DNA of 64,000 nucleotides from Anthoceros angustus (Eukaryota > Streptophyta > Anthocerotopsida > Anthocerotales > Anthocerotaceae): the NCBI GenBank assembly GCA_010909165.1, contig MU008179.1, positions 806,001-870,000 of the forward strand, written 5' to 3'. Below the pieces are notes generated by a model that saw only the letters and a program-made list of their open reading frames with translations, made no database searches and was not told where the DNA came from. Shown here in pieces: positions 11,047-22,955 of this stretch. A program made the position numbers and the translations under genes. How positions within the stretch are numbered: position 1 is the stretch's first letter; every line of letters begins with the position of its first letter.

Positions 11047-13063
11047 ATGACCTACAGCTCTGCTGATCCCAGCCCGCCCGCACCGCTTTCGCCTTCGGGA
11101 TCTAACGTTTCGATGGAGCCCCCTCCGGATTTCACTGAACAAGTAAGAAAGCCTTGCTGCTGAACAGGCATTTCTTCCCGCAGCAATCCTACGCCTAGAC
11201 GGTATCGATTGCAGTTGAGTGTTTACAATCTGTGCACTTTGGCCAGGAGGATGAACTTCTGAGGGAGCTTGTCAAAAGGCATGGGACTAAAAAGTAGGTA
11301 CAATGCTTACCAGTCTTGAACAGGGATGTGGTCACATATCTACCGATGTCCTGAGGCTCCTGGAGACGAGTACAGTGGCTATAACTAGTACGCTTTCCTG
11401 GTTTTCAGGTGGCATATTATCTCTGCGAAAATGCACAATAAGACTCCTCGTGAATGCAGAAAAAGGTTAGGATCCACCCTTCGGACAGGAACATTTCTAC
11501 TCCTTGTGGAAATCTGAGGCCTGCCAGCACCTAATACGAGGAGTTACGAGGATATATTGAAATGCAGGTGGAGAACGTATCTTCACATGTGCATGAACAA
11601 AAGCAGCTGGAGTGCTGAGGAAGACCATCTCTTGCTTGAGGTGACGGTTCAGAGCATCTCGTTCTACCCCATTCCCATCCCAGCTCCGTGACCTTGGGCT
11701 GTTCTAAATTGAAACTTCGCATTCAGGGACATAATGCTTTTGGAAATCGTTGGACTGAAATTGCCAAAATGGTTCCAGGCAGGTTAGCACCTGTCCAGAG
11801 CAACACAAGTTTTCCATCGTCACGATTTCTTGAGTCAGGGCTAACCTAGACGTACTGTTTGCAGGACAGATAATGCTGTGAAAAATCGTTATAACGCTCT
11901 GTGCAAAAAGCGTTCACACCGCTCGGCCAAATCCTTCACAACAAACGGCATTGCCACCCTTGAAGTAACAGATGAAAGAGACATGAAGAGATCGAGGAAA
12001 CTCGCAAGAAGCAAGGACAGGTGGGTTAAGCAAATGATGAACTCACAGCCACCCAACCACCCAATGCTTATCATGATAAACCGTAGAAACCACCACAGTT
12101 TAAAACACTTTCATGTTTTTGAGTCTACAGGGTGTCAAAACCGGTCACTTCCTTCCAGACCACGCGAGGGGAAGCAATAGCTAATTCTGTGTTTGTGGTC
12201 TACAGAGATAACAGCATAACCTCAGATCTGCCCCCAGTCAAAACTTCGTGCGGACGACCCGGGCCCGGTTTGTCTATCGAAATCCCTGGGGAATACGATC
12301 CCTCTCGCAAATGTATGTGTGTAATGCCTTTTGGGATTATTGCAAATGATACCTCTGCAACATAATCTAGTCTCTGGCTGAATCACAAGTTAATGTGTCG
12401 TGTTTGTTGCAGATGTTGGTGGACCTCGAAAGCCCCTAGCCACCATTAACACTTCCGATCCCTCGCATCTACAGGAGGTGAGCGTCTCCTACCTGCATGC
12501 CACACACATGAGCTACTTGGTATCAGTGGTTGTCACCCACGCTTTACACGGCCTTGGCGCTGTCCCGGTCCGACAAGACACAAGTTTTGCCCATACTGAT
12601 TTGGGTCCGACGACACTGGCAGGTGGACATGGATGAGGTTATGGGTTGGCTGCTTGCACGAACACCAACCCCAACATGTAATGGAAGTGGGAACTCAAAC
12701 TCTACTGTTACCTCATCAACCTCAACCACTCCGACTCTGCCCCAAGACATGTCCAACAGTGTTTTCTCTCAGACATCCTTGTTGACGGACACCGAACTGC
12801 CTACTGATATTGATGCTCAAGAGGATCTTTTTGCACACGGTAACCAGGTTCACCTCACCCTGCTACGGTAATTTACTCCACCGCACCATTGACACTTCAT
12901 CGCTTCCGCAGGAGGAAGTAACCAGTTGAGCATGAAAGAGATGGAGGAGTTGGTCATGATGCTAGCAACCGACGAAACCATCAGACCTGGGTTGCTCACC
13001 TCCTTTCACGAGCATACATATGGAGGTCGACCACAGGCTCACGTCTCAACCTATGACGTATGA
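11047..13063 (+). CDS. R2R3-MYB transcription factor, FOUR LIPS/MYB88-like
   Basis: Ten exons: 11047-11142, 11247-11293, 11409-11465, 11568-11640, 11727-11782, 11865-12020, 12131-12312, 12413-12477, 12623-12839 and 12912-13063. Phases fit throughout, giving 366 residues. MYB repeat R2 spans about residues 29-73, with helix 3 KTPRECRKRW. R3 spans about 79-126, with SSWSAEED, GNRWTEIAKMVPGRTDNAV and NRYNALCKKR. The regular Trp ladder is modified: the first Trp of R2 is Phe (F29), and the last aromatic of R3 is Tyr (Y119). The LCKKR ending and the many small exons are as in FLP/MYB88 genes, which regulate cell divisions in the stomatal lineage of vascular plants and roots. After the DNA-binding domain lie DMKRSRK, a Ser/Thr-rich segment and a conserved-looking acidic C-terminus (MEELVMMLATDE). 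Start uncertain: ATG 11047 and ATG 11113 are both in frame, and an ATG at 10936 also reads through. The 182-bp exon 7 contains an internal CTACAG that could be an alternative acceptor. Confidence 0.85.
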
Positions 13064-13757
13064 CATACGAGTAAGCTCTCTTAATCTATTAAGAGCTTTC
13101 GTGACTCTACAGGAGTAGGTTCTTAATACATTAAGAGATGCAAGCCACTATCTGTATAGTACGTGCCGCACCTCTGAGGCGTGTAGTGTACCTGCTGTTG
13201 CAATGAACTTGGGAAGTGGACCTCAGTTGCTGGCAGTCATCTTCAAGAAAAGCCTTGTAGAAGACGCTTGTGCTGGATGGGCCACACGGCAATAACCATG
13301 GCCACACAAAACACAGAAAAGATACAAATGGCGTAAAGGGGACATCGACTATCGGACAACCTGGCCTCTTGAAAGTCTTCCCTCGTTAACACAAACGAGA
13401 GTCGTCAGCAAGCCCACCACTATTGCTAAGTTCAGACCTCTCGACAAAAACTGAATCTAGTTGCTTCTACCATGTACATCTGCCGGGCAACAATCCAGTA
13501 GTCGTAGGAGGACCTACATTTACCGTAAGACTCCAGCATCATTCACCTCCGTGAACAGCGCCTTGAGCCTGAGACAATGAATTAGACGAACTCCAGTCAC
13601 CTGAGCTCTGTTGTAGTCGGTCTTCACATTCCATGCATCGTCTCCAGAGCTCCGCTGAAATAACGCACAGGACGAAACATACCCTGACCAACCACGCTGG
13701 CCTACCTGAAAATACACAAGAGAAATAAACAGTCCACGCTAGTTCTTGGAACTTGCA
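13064..13757. other. Convergent 3' region between MYB and FTSH4
   Basis: Downstream of both genes. A short inverted pair, CTCTTAATCTATTAAGAG, and a nearby related CTTAATACATTAAGAG lie at about 13077-13136 and could form hairpins in the MYB 3' UTR. No gene recognised. Confidence 0.4.
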
Positions 13758-16533
13758 TCAAGTGCCTGCAGGCTGGGAAGCAGGCTGAGCCACACTCTTG
13801 GCCTTCGCTGCCGCCGCTGCTGCTGCCGCAGCTGCGGCACCAGCAGCTGAGACTGCCGCTGAAGGAGCAACAGCTGGAGCGACAGCAGGAGTTGGCAGGA
13901 CAGCTGATTTCGCAGCATGCTTGGCATTCACCTCGACAAGCAAACCTTTGATTTCGGCCCCTGTCATTGTCTCATGTTCCAGAAGTGCCTTTGCTAGAGC
14001 ATGGAGTTCCCTCTGATGTGTACAGAGAATGTGCTTGGCGTTTTCATAAGCTGTTTGCAATAATTCCTTAACTTCATTCTCTACGAGTGACCTTGTCTCA
14101 GTGCTCATGCTCTTACCATCATCATCATAGTTATGCGCAACTACTCCCACTGCCTTGCTCATTCCATACTTCGTAACCATTTCCCTTGCCAGCCGGGTTG
14201 CTGATACAATATCTGACGATGCCCCAGATGTAACCTCACCCTCCCCAAAGATGAGCTCTTCAGCAACACGACCTCCCATGCACACATCCAAACGTGCCAA
14301 CATCTGCCTTCGTGAATGACTCGTTTCATCCTTATCAGGCAACTGAGAAACCATCCCCAAAGCCATCCCCCTTGGAACAATAGTGGCCTTGTGCACTGGA
14401 AGAGCACCATCAGTGTGTAGAGCCACAAGAGCATGGCCACTTTCATGGTAAGCAGTGAGTCGCCTGGATTCCTCCGAAATCACAGCGGACTTCCGTTCAC
14501 TGCCCATCATTATCTTATCCTTTGCAAATTCCAGGTCAAATAGGGAGACATTCTTTTTGTCATCCATTGCAGCCTTCAATGCAGCTACATTCACCAGATT
14601 TGCAAGATCTGCTCCAGAGAACCCGGGAGTACCCCTCGCAATGATACTGAGATCCACATCCTCTGCTTTAGGGACCTGCACAATTACAACAATACTCAAC
14701 ATTAGAAAATTGCAATTCTTGAGACGAGTACTGCTCACAATCGGAAGAGTTTCAGAGTACTTACCTTGGCCATGTGGACATCCAGGATCTGTCGCCTTCC
14801 TTCCACATCAGGATTGGGAACCACCACATGGCGGTCAAACCGACCAGGCCTTATGAGAGCTTTGTCCAAAGATTCTGGAAAGTTGGTCGCAGCAATCACA
14901 ATAATTCCCTCGTTCTGCTTGAACCCATCCAACTCCACAAGCAGCTGGTTCAGTGTCATCTTCATGTACTGCTGATCTTTGGGGTTCCTGCTTCCTCCAA
15001 TTGCATCAATCTCATCCATGAATATGATGCAAGGTGACCTCTTTTTCGCAGCTGCAAACAAATCCCGGACCCTCCTAGCTCCCACACCCACAAACATCTC
15101 TTCAAACTCGCTGCCACTGCAGTAAAAGAAAGGAACTCCAGCTTCCCCTGCAATTGCTCGTGCCAACATGGTCTTCCCTGTCCCAGGTGGGCCTACTAGT
15201 AGCACACCTTTAGGAAGTTTGCCCCCAAGCCTAGTGAAACGCTGTACAACCAAAACCTCCCATGTCAGTTAGACCTGATCATCAACCAACCACAGCAAAA
15301 GCGGAAGCACATATGCAGGGATAACAACCTTTGGGTCCCGTAGGTAATGAACAATCTCCTCCAGCTCAGCCTTTGCCTCATCCACACCCTTCACATCACT
15401 GAACTTGGTGCTAGATTCCATGCTTGGCTGTACCTCCTCATTCAAGCCGAGCCCTGCAATAAACCATTTGAATGAGTGCAATGTGTGTATCCCCATAGCT
15501 GAAAATAATACTTGCACCGGGCTTCATCTGCCACATCCTAAACAGTGGGCAATGCCAGAGCACAATAGATACAACATCCATGTATGTACTTCAAGCTGGA
15601 GCTCAATCCCACCCGTTCGTCTGTTATCTTCAGACCACAGGTACAAATCACCCAGCCTTTAGGATTTACACGCTAAAATCAATTTGCCGCACAGGGGATG
15701 ATATGTTCAGGCAAGACCCAGCTGGCTGCACACCCCCTCGTAGAGAACAAGTCAGAGTGTGAAAAGCTTACCCTTGCCGATGCCTCTATCTTCAATGAGG
15801 GCTCCAACCCCAGACAGCAAGAGGAATCCCAAAGCAAGGGTGCGGAACGTCCGCCAGGCTTGTACTTTAAGTCCGCCCTCTGCTGCTACCATGTGAATCG
15901 GGGCATTGGCCGTGCCTAGTACGCCATCTTTTGTCTGCATTCCAACATTCCCCAGCATCGTGGAGGCAGCCGCCACGTTCACAGCAGGTTCCGGTTGATA
16001 GGAGGATGAGGTAGCAGCCCCTAAATCAATGAAGATGAGACTATCAGGGCCGGCCCAAAAAGATGTAGGTGCCAATGGTAGAAGCCGACAACAGCGTCTT
16101 ACCCCGACGAAGAGTCCTCAGCAACGAGCTCTCATCCAGTCTATCCACCTTCACAAGTGCCTTCACGTATTCGGCGAGAGCTCCAGGACTATGCTGCGAG
16201 ATGGGCCTACTCTCAAACCACCTGATCACACTTTCGGGGTCGATTTTGTTCAACTCCTTCAACACATTCGCCTGCTTATCGTCTACATGGATTTCCCTCT
16301 CCACTTGCTCCAATTTGCGATTGAAATTCCCCAGGTAGCTAGAAAAATGCCGTCCTTGAGCACGGCACCCTGCTGCTCGACAGACCACAGAATCAGCTCC
16401 TCCACCAAGACCATAATTTCCTGCAGAAACTTCTAGGGCTGATCACAAATGCCACCCTACCAGCTCTGAAAAACCCTAGCGCTTGCGCGCGTGCTCCTGA
16501 AAGCGACGCCATCAAATACTTGGACGACGCCAT
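13758..16533 (-). CDS. FTSH4: Mitochondrial i-AAA protease, FTSH4-like
   Basis: Six exons: 16533-16461, 16420-16103, 16020-15772, 15453-15329, 15241-14765 and 14675-13758, giving 719 residues, essentially the length of Arabidopsis FTSH4. The first 25 residues form a basic, acid-free mitochondrial presequence. A membrane segment ([15 protein letters not shown]) lies just before the AAA domain. The AAA domain has Walker A GPPGTGKT (272-279), the pore motif MFVG and Walker B IIFMDEID (DE 331-332), where the family more often has FIDE. The peptidase domain has the zinc site HESGH (491-495), with third ligand D569 in SGASSD. The C-terminus is an alanine-rich tail with a run of more than ten Ala, a feature Arabidopsis FTSH4 also has. 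The protein would face the intermembrane space and degrade inner-membrane proteins with its ATPase. The first intron is only 40 bp (16421-16460), unusually short; it was accepted because it joins the presequence to the mature protein in frame and the alternative frame has a stop. Divergent from a complex I gene. Confidence 0.93.
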
Positions 16534-17166
16534 CTGCTTGGCTGCATGGCCGCCCTGCAGAGCACACCAGAGAATCAAAACTGTTCGGTACCAATTCAGG
16601 TAGCAGGAACCAGTTACGGGTGCAGGGTGGCCGTAGCCCAGGCCCCGTACCTGCTCCACAAGCTGCCGCAACGCCATCTGCTCGAGTGCTCTACGCCTCG
16701 CCAATCTCACAGCCCAATGAACCCAGAGCACGGCCGTAGGGATCCGCAGGAAGCCCAACGCCGTATCCTAATCACCATTGACCCAAGGCTGCCCGCGGCG
16801 AGAGCACCGCAGTGCGCTGGAATGAAAATAAGAGGTGTGACTAAGGCCTTTGCAGGTGGGCACCGTACCGCCGCCCGTGTCTAGAATCAACATGGCATGG
16901 ATAGTTTCCCGTTGAGCAGGGACAAGAGTTCATTGGCACACGCTTGGCTAGGAGACAGGAACAAAATCCCAGCCAGCAGCGGGCGAGCGGAAGGCCAGAG
17001 GGTCGGCCTTCTACGTGCAGCCTTCCAGGCAAGCGGAATGAAAGTTCGCGAAGTTGCTCAAACCCTAATTTGTGGAGTGTACCGATCCATCGTTTGCCGC
17101 TGATGATTTTATTTTTCATATAACTTTGTATGTGACTGAGTATCCTGCAGGGGGAACACCAGAGCG
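16534..17166. promoter_or_regulatory. Shared divergent promoter of FTSH4 and NDUFB2-like genes
   Basis: The two start codons are 633 bp apart on opposite strands. A telobox, AAACCCTAA, lies at 17060-17068, about 100 bp upstream of the NDUFB2-like ATG. A second AAACCCTA lies inside the start of FTSH4 near 16471-16478. Teloboxes mark promoters of housekeeping and translation-related genes in plants. Both products act at the mitochondrial inner membrane, so co-regulation is plausible. Several overlapping ORFs here are not believed. Confidence 0.5.
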
Positions 17167-17560
17167 ATGGCGGGTGATCACGGGCACGGCGGCCACGACG
17201 TCACCCACGCTGGCTTAACCTTGCACCCTCCGCGTCGCTGGCACACTCGCGTTGGGCAGGGCATGTGTGCGATGATGTGGTTCGCCTCTTGCACCCGACC
17301 CTGCATCCTTCAGCTAGCAGTCTGTGAATCCTGCTCATTGGAGTGACCAACTTCTGTTCAGGTTCTGGATTCTCTACAGAGCCAAGCAGGACGGTCCTGT
17401 TGTTATGGTGCGTATTAGCTTCCCTGTTGCTGTCTGTTTTGAAGAGATGTATGCTGAGTGTTCCAACGCTTTGTCATTCTTGCGTGTGTAGGGATGGCGT
17501 CATCCTTGGGATGGTCATGGACACGGGCATGGTCACGATGAGCACGTACGTAATTCTTAG
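17167..17560 (+). CDS. Complex I subunit NDUFB2-like (NADH dehydrogenase 1 beta subcomplex subunit 2)
   Basis: Three exons: 17167-17279, 17362-17407 and 17492-17560, 75 residues. The N-terminus is Gly/His-rich (MAGDHGHGGHDVTH). The signature follows in order: RRWHTRVGQG, CAMMWFWILYRAKQDGPVV and MGWRHPWDGHGHGHDEH. This is the short single-pass complex I membrane-arm subunit conserved in plants, where the core WILYRAKQDGPVVMGWRHPW is almost invariant. The subunit has one transmembrane stretch (about CAMMWFWILY) and a His-rich C-terminus. The stop is reached after VRNS; the GTACGT at the end of exon 3 might instead be used as a donor, which would change only the last few residues. The start is the first ATG after the telobox-bearing upstream region. 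Confidence 0.9.
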
Positions 17561-18061
17561 CCACCATTTCTTCGGTTTCAGCTGCCAATGTAATGTTGTT
17601 GCCACAGGGCAAGCACTGAAGCGACCCGTTGGTGTAACACAGGGCCACCACTGAAGAGTAGATCAGCCGCGTTGAAGCGGTTGGAGTCCGAAGCAGCAGT
17701 GTGGGAGCATTTGATGAATACAAGTGTGGATGGATGGGCGAAACATCTACGGTTTTGCAACTGACGGTGGATGTGAGGGAGCAGAGGGTATGATATGCAT
17801 CTAGTGTTTGTGAAAAGTGCCGGCGGTTGAAGAATTTGACGACGGAAAATCATTATTGCACGTTTTCAATTTTTCCAAATACTAATTGTAACAAAATTAT
17901 GTTCTGACAATGAGATACTGTCAAAACCTCTACCTTTAGTGATAATTTAAGCCCTTCCATCTACCTACCTCAACTCCACTAGGCGTAACTCGTATTAGTC
18001 TGGCAAAGTCTTGTGCAAATGTCAGTTCACTGTTGCCCGCAACCAAACCGGCGGCAATCTC
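17561..18061. other. Convergent 3' region of NDUFB2-like and COBW genes
   Basis: 3' flanks of both genes. AT content rises at 17860-17960. No feature recognised. Confidence 0.4.
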
Positions 18062-20627
18062 TCATTTTGATTCCACAAGGCATTTCTCGAACCCAGATTT
18101 AAGAGCTTCTGCGTCCAACTTCTTTCCGATGAAAACCATCTTGCTGATCCTCTCCTCCTCTGATTTCCAGTCCCGATCGATGCAACCTTCAAACAAGGAA
18201 TGCACCCCCTGCGCAGCATGAACATTCGATACCGAGTAAGCCAAACATGAAAATAATTCTCATGGAACCGAGGAGCGGGAATCTAAACGTACCTGGAATA
18301 CATAGCGCTCTGGGAAGCCCTCAATGTTCAAGACACCCTTCATTCGATAGATGTTTTCGCTTTCGTTCTCCAACAGGGCCTCAACCCACCTATTTAGCTG
18401 CACAGAAAAAAACGTCACTCTGCATGAATACTTTAGACCTGAAGTCCTCAAAAAATTCCTGTTCCGAGTAACTGGAAGGCACACGGGGCCCGTGGCTAGC
18501 CTACTCGCAGACAAGGGTACGTAAAGAGCAAACCTTCGCTAGGTCGAGGTACCCTTCACGCACAATGCTAACCGAAGAAACACCAGGGTCATGAACATGA
18601 TCATGCTTATTATGATCATGACCATGCTCGTGCTTGTGATCATGACCATGGTCATGCGAGTGACCTGTCATGAAGCAGAAGTTAGAGAGCGTACACCGAT
18701 TGATTGCTCATGCCACCAAGGAGTGGAAGGCACACGCTTTCTACCGTGCCCGCAATGTTCGTCATGCACGTGATCCTCCTTGCATGCACCATGACTCTCC
18801 TTCACCGTAGCAGCTGCTCCCTCCACATCAATATCCGCTGCAACTCTGCAGAGACAGGCCCCAAAACACAGGTACCAAATAAGAAAAGCCAAACTTCCAG
18901 CCAGGAGAGCGGAAGGCATGGGATCCGCCATACTGAGGAGTCAGGTGCCCAACAGACCTTGCGAGGTCAAACCCTCCAACTCCGAGCACATACTTCACGT
19001 CCACTTTCCCATAGTTGGTCTTTTCAATTTGCGCCATGCCGTTAATTTTCTGGTTATACGAGAGCAACAACGTCAGAACATTTATTAGAGTGAAACCTTC
19101 AAAATGCGCGATATAATCTGCTTAGTTTCCCTAAAACACAGCAGTTGAAGGGAAAAGAGACGTCCGCGGAAATGCGGCGACTCGTCCAACTACATACCCT
19201 TATTCGCTGCTCAAGGATCTTCCTCTCTGCCTCTTCTACTAGGTCAATCTGCACAAGGCAACAAGAACAATCAGCAGTCAATTCCAACGCAAGACAAGGA
19301 AACAAAGAATTCGCCTAATCGGAGTGCCATAAACAGCAGGAGGAATGCACCCAATCCAAATGCCATAAACAGCAACCAAATGTACTGCGAGAAACTCACC
19401 TTATTCAGAATGATCCTGTCCGCATAGGCGATCTGCTCCACCGCTTCGTTTACAACTCCGTCTGGTTTCACCTCCTCAATGTGTTGTTGTGCATGCTTTG
19501 CATCAACCATCGTAACCACTCCGTCCAATCTAACAACGGGGGAGATAGTCTCGTCCGCATAGAAGGTCTGGATGATGGGTGCAGGGTTGGCGAGACCTGC
19601 AAGGTAAAAAGTTCCACATGAAATCCCACGGCCAGAGCAGACAAAAAACCATGCACCCCGCCTGAGAATCCCAGGAAGAAGCGTACCTGTAGTCTCAATC
19701 AAAACATGATCAAAACTGATCTCGTTCTGTCTCCTCCTATGCATAAGGTCTCCCAACATACGCACAAGGTCACCCCGCACAGTGCAGCACAGGCAGCCAT
19801 TGTTGAGCAAAATAAGGTCCTCGGCAGCAGCTTCAGCCGTGGCGACGAGGGCATCATCGATCCCCACCTCCCCATACTGCAGTCGATGGACAACCAAGCC
19901 CCACCTCAGAACCTCTCCCCTCCACCCGGCAAACAACCAACCCCGGCCACATTCCAGTCCAGTACCTCGTTCTCAATAACCGCAATCTTCACTCCATGTT
20001 GCGCCGTCAGCACATGATTCAGCAGCGTGGTCTGCGCCACACACAAACCGCACCCCAGCGTCAAACCGCAGCGCGGCACAAGCAAGGACGAATTCACTCA
20101 AAATCCAAAGAGTGGGCGATGCTTCCGACCCACAGCAGCAGAGCAACTGAAATTCCGGCATCGTCACTCGAAGTTCCTACAAAATTAATCCCGCCACAGC
20201 CACAATTTGTTCAGGTGCCAGGCAGCCAAGCCAGCCGACCAACTGACCCGATCCTTCCACAAGAACCACCCACACTCCAATTCCCGACCCCGCTCACCTT
20301 CCCGGACCCGAGAAACCCCGTGATGACCGTGATGGGCATCCGGTTGTCGACGAGCCCCTCGCAGTCGTGCTGGTGCTCTTGCTGCTCCTGCTGCTCCTGC
20401 GCCATGGCCGCAGACACGGTGGAGACCCCCCGGCGGCGCAGGGGGGGGAATGCTAGCGAGGGCGCCGACACTCCGAACCCCACGCGGCACCGCACCGCAT
20501 GGTGCACCCGGGTGGCCCCCAATGTGCAGCAGAACCTGGAGGAGGAGGCCGCAGCAGCCGTCACCCCAGCGGCGGAAGGCAGCAGCTTGGTCGCCATCGC
20601 CATGGCCAGCGAGCGCGCTGCGATCAT
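18062..20627 (-). CDS. COBW-domain GTPase (G3E family, putative zinc metallochaperone), likely organelle-targeted
   Basis: Ten exons: 20627-20298, 20031-19966, 19876-19687, 19596-19400, 19248-19198, 19049-18958, 18845-18745, 18664-18534, 18397-18293 and 18208-18062, 469 residues with consistent phases. Residues 1 to about 75 are Ala/Ser/Arg-rich and low in acidic residues, like a transit peptide. The P-loop GFLGSGKT (104-111) is split between exons 1 and 2. GCLCC (159-163) is the Cys-rich metal motif of this GTPase family. DHVLIETTG follows as the Walker B-like block, then TMVDAKHAQQH and RIILNK (a NKxD-type guanine site). Between the GTPase domain and the CobW C-terminal domain sits a His-rich insert (about residues 343-372, repeated HDHGHDH-type units), as in metal-binding members. 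The C-terminal part includes MKGVLNIEGFPERYVFQGVHSLFEG, split by an intron. The family delivers or inserts metal (zinc, cobalt) into client proteins; the client here is unknown. Its first codons are copied in a tandem duplication upstream. Confidence 0.92.
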
Positions 20628-22955
20628 CTATGTGCCTTAGCCTTGGACCGGACGCTCCTCCAACCCCGGATTACACGCCTACCAGCAGCCCGATCTCATA
20701 CCCCTTACCAGCCACACGTGAAAACAATCAGATCGGCTTGCCCTAAAGCTCTTCCTCAGAAGCCTCCAGAAGCTCCCACTCTACCCTAAGAAATGCCATG
20801 TTCGACATCATCCCTGCGTTGCACCTCATACTCTTCCACCGATTTTCTTCCCTTCGGCCCGACGGCTTACGTGTACCTAGTACACATGACGTTTGGGATC
20901 ATCGAGAAGGTCCCTATGAGTATGAAATATCTTCAGATAATTTGTTCTGTGGATGATTATGAATATTAATTTATATATACTTATATTTAATTTGTCAAAA
21001 ATATGGGTTATAGACCTCATAGTAACACCCCTTTTAGCGAGGTGGGCAGTCACCAGCTTAGTGACAAAAACATCACCAGACACCAAAGACTAGGCCTCCA
21101 AGTAGCCTCTCCTTCCAGGACGGATTTACCTGCACAAGACATCCTACCGCTATTTATTCCAGCAAGAGTCAACAAGAATACATGAGAGATCGAGAGAGCT
21201 CCCCATCTTGCCTAAGCTAGAGCTTAGCCTCCCCACGATCTCCTCCTCAACAGCTCTCCTCTAGCACGCTCACACTCTAGGCTCCCACGGCCTCTAGGCA
21301 CCAAAGTCCTATCCTCACAAGAGTGTAGCTCCCAAGTGCTAGGATCCTTCTAGACATGCTCACGCTCAAGGCTCACAAGGCCTCTAGGCACCAAAGTCCT
21401 ATCCTCAAGAGTAGCTCCCAAGCTTAGGATCCTTCTAGACATGCACTACTAGAAACATGGTGCCCATAATCGGTTTTGACACATTTCTTGTTACCACCTC
21501 TAGAACGTTACATTGTTGCTTCTGCAGGCTTTGCATACAAGCCGCATTTGTTACACCGATGTAACACTATTCTCCCGGCGGGTGCATTGTGTTCCTATTA
21601 CCCGCCTCCCCGCCTTTCGCAATGCCCCTTATAATACAATATTCAGTTCGTCTGCTTTAAAGAGTGCGGCTGAAGTCGCTGGGCTCCACACGATGCGCCA
21701 GTGTCGGAACCGGAGTTCCGCCTCCGCTTGTACGCTGCTTTTGGCGCGTGGCTCACATCGATGGCGCCCGCCGTGGTCCGCCATCGCCATGGCCAGCGAG
21801 CGCGCTGCGATCATCTATGTGCCTTAGCCTTGGACCGGACGCTCCTCCAACCCCGGATTACACGCCTACCAGCAGCCCGATCTCATACCCCTTACCAGCC
21901 ACACGTGAAAACAATCAGATCGGCTTGCCCTAAAGCTCTTCCTCAGAAGCCTCAGAAGCTCCCACTCTACCCTAAGAAATGCCATGTTCGACATCATCCC
22001 TGCGTTGCACCTCATACTCTTCCACCGATTTTCTTCCCTTCGGCCCGACGGCTTACGTGTACCTAGTACACATGACGTTTGGGATCATCGAGAAGGTCCC
22101 TATGAGTATGAAATATCTTCAGATAATTTGTTCTGTGGATGATTATGAATATTAATTTATATATACTTATATTTAATTTGTCAAAAATATGGGTTATAGA
22201 CCCTCATAGTAACACCCCCTTTTTAGCGAGGTGGGGCAGTCACGCAGTTAGTGACAAAAACATCACCAGACACCAGCACTAGGCCTCCAAGTAGCTCCGT
22301 CCACGGACGACTGCACAAGACATCCGTCACCGCTATTTATTCCAAGAGTCAACAAGAATACATGAGAGATCGAGAGAGCTCCCCATCTTTGCCTAAGCTA
22401 GAGCTTAGCTCTCTCCCACGATCTCCTCCTCAGCCTCCTCTAGCACGCTCACACTCTAGGCTCCCACGGCCTCTAGGCACCAAAGTCCTATCCTCACAAG
22501 AGTGTAGCTCCCAAGTGCTAGGATCCTTCTAGACATGCTCACGCTCAAGGCTCACAAGGCCTCTAGGCACCAAAGTCCTATCCTCAAGAGTGTAGCTCCC
22601 AAGTGCTAGGATCCTTCTAGACATGCACTACTAGAAACATGGTGCCCATGTTACTGGTTTTTGACACATTTCTTGTTACGGCCCTCTAGAACGTTACATT
22701 GTTGCTTGCGTACGCTTTGCATACAAGCCGCATTTGTTACACCGATGTAACACTATTCCCTTCCCGGCGGGTGCATTGTGTTCCTATTACCCGCCTCCCC
22801 GCCTTTCGCAGCCCCTTATAATACAATATTCGTTCGCCTCGGTTTAAAGAGTGCGGCTGAAGTCGCGGGCTCCACACGATGCGCCAGCGTGGGAACCGGA
22901 GTTCCGCCCCGCTTGTACGCGTTTTTGGCGCGTGGCTCACATCGATGGCGCCCGG
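20588..22955 (+). repeat. 1.18-kb direct tandem duplication (two copies)
   Basis: Copy A is about 20588-21771 and copy B about 21772-22955. Each begins inside exon 1 of the COBW gene (first 12 codons on the minus strand), runs through about 380 bp of its upstream region and part of a gypsy LTR (ends AGTAACA at 21021 and 22208), and ends in the first 330 bp of a CACTA element (21443 and 22626). The copies differ mainly by one-base indels, many in homopolymers, plus a few clustered changes near 21080-21140. Only copy A is joined to the full COBW gene; only copy B leads into the complete CACTA. The repeat is either a recent duplication or an uncollapsed assembly artefact. Confidence 0.85.
21021..21442 (-). 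mobile_element. Duplicated partial gypsy LTR (copy A)
   Basis: Same sequence as the LTR part at 22208-22625, cut at the right by the duplicated CACTA terminus. It contains two of the LTR-internal direct repeats bearing CTCTAGGCACCAAAGTCCTA. Confidence 0.75.
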
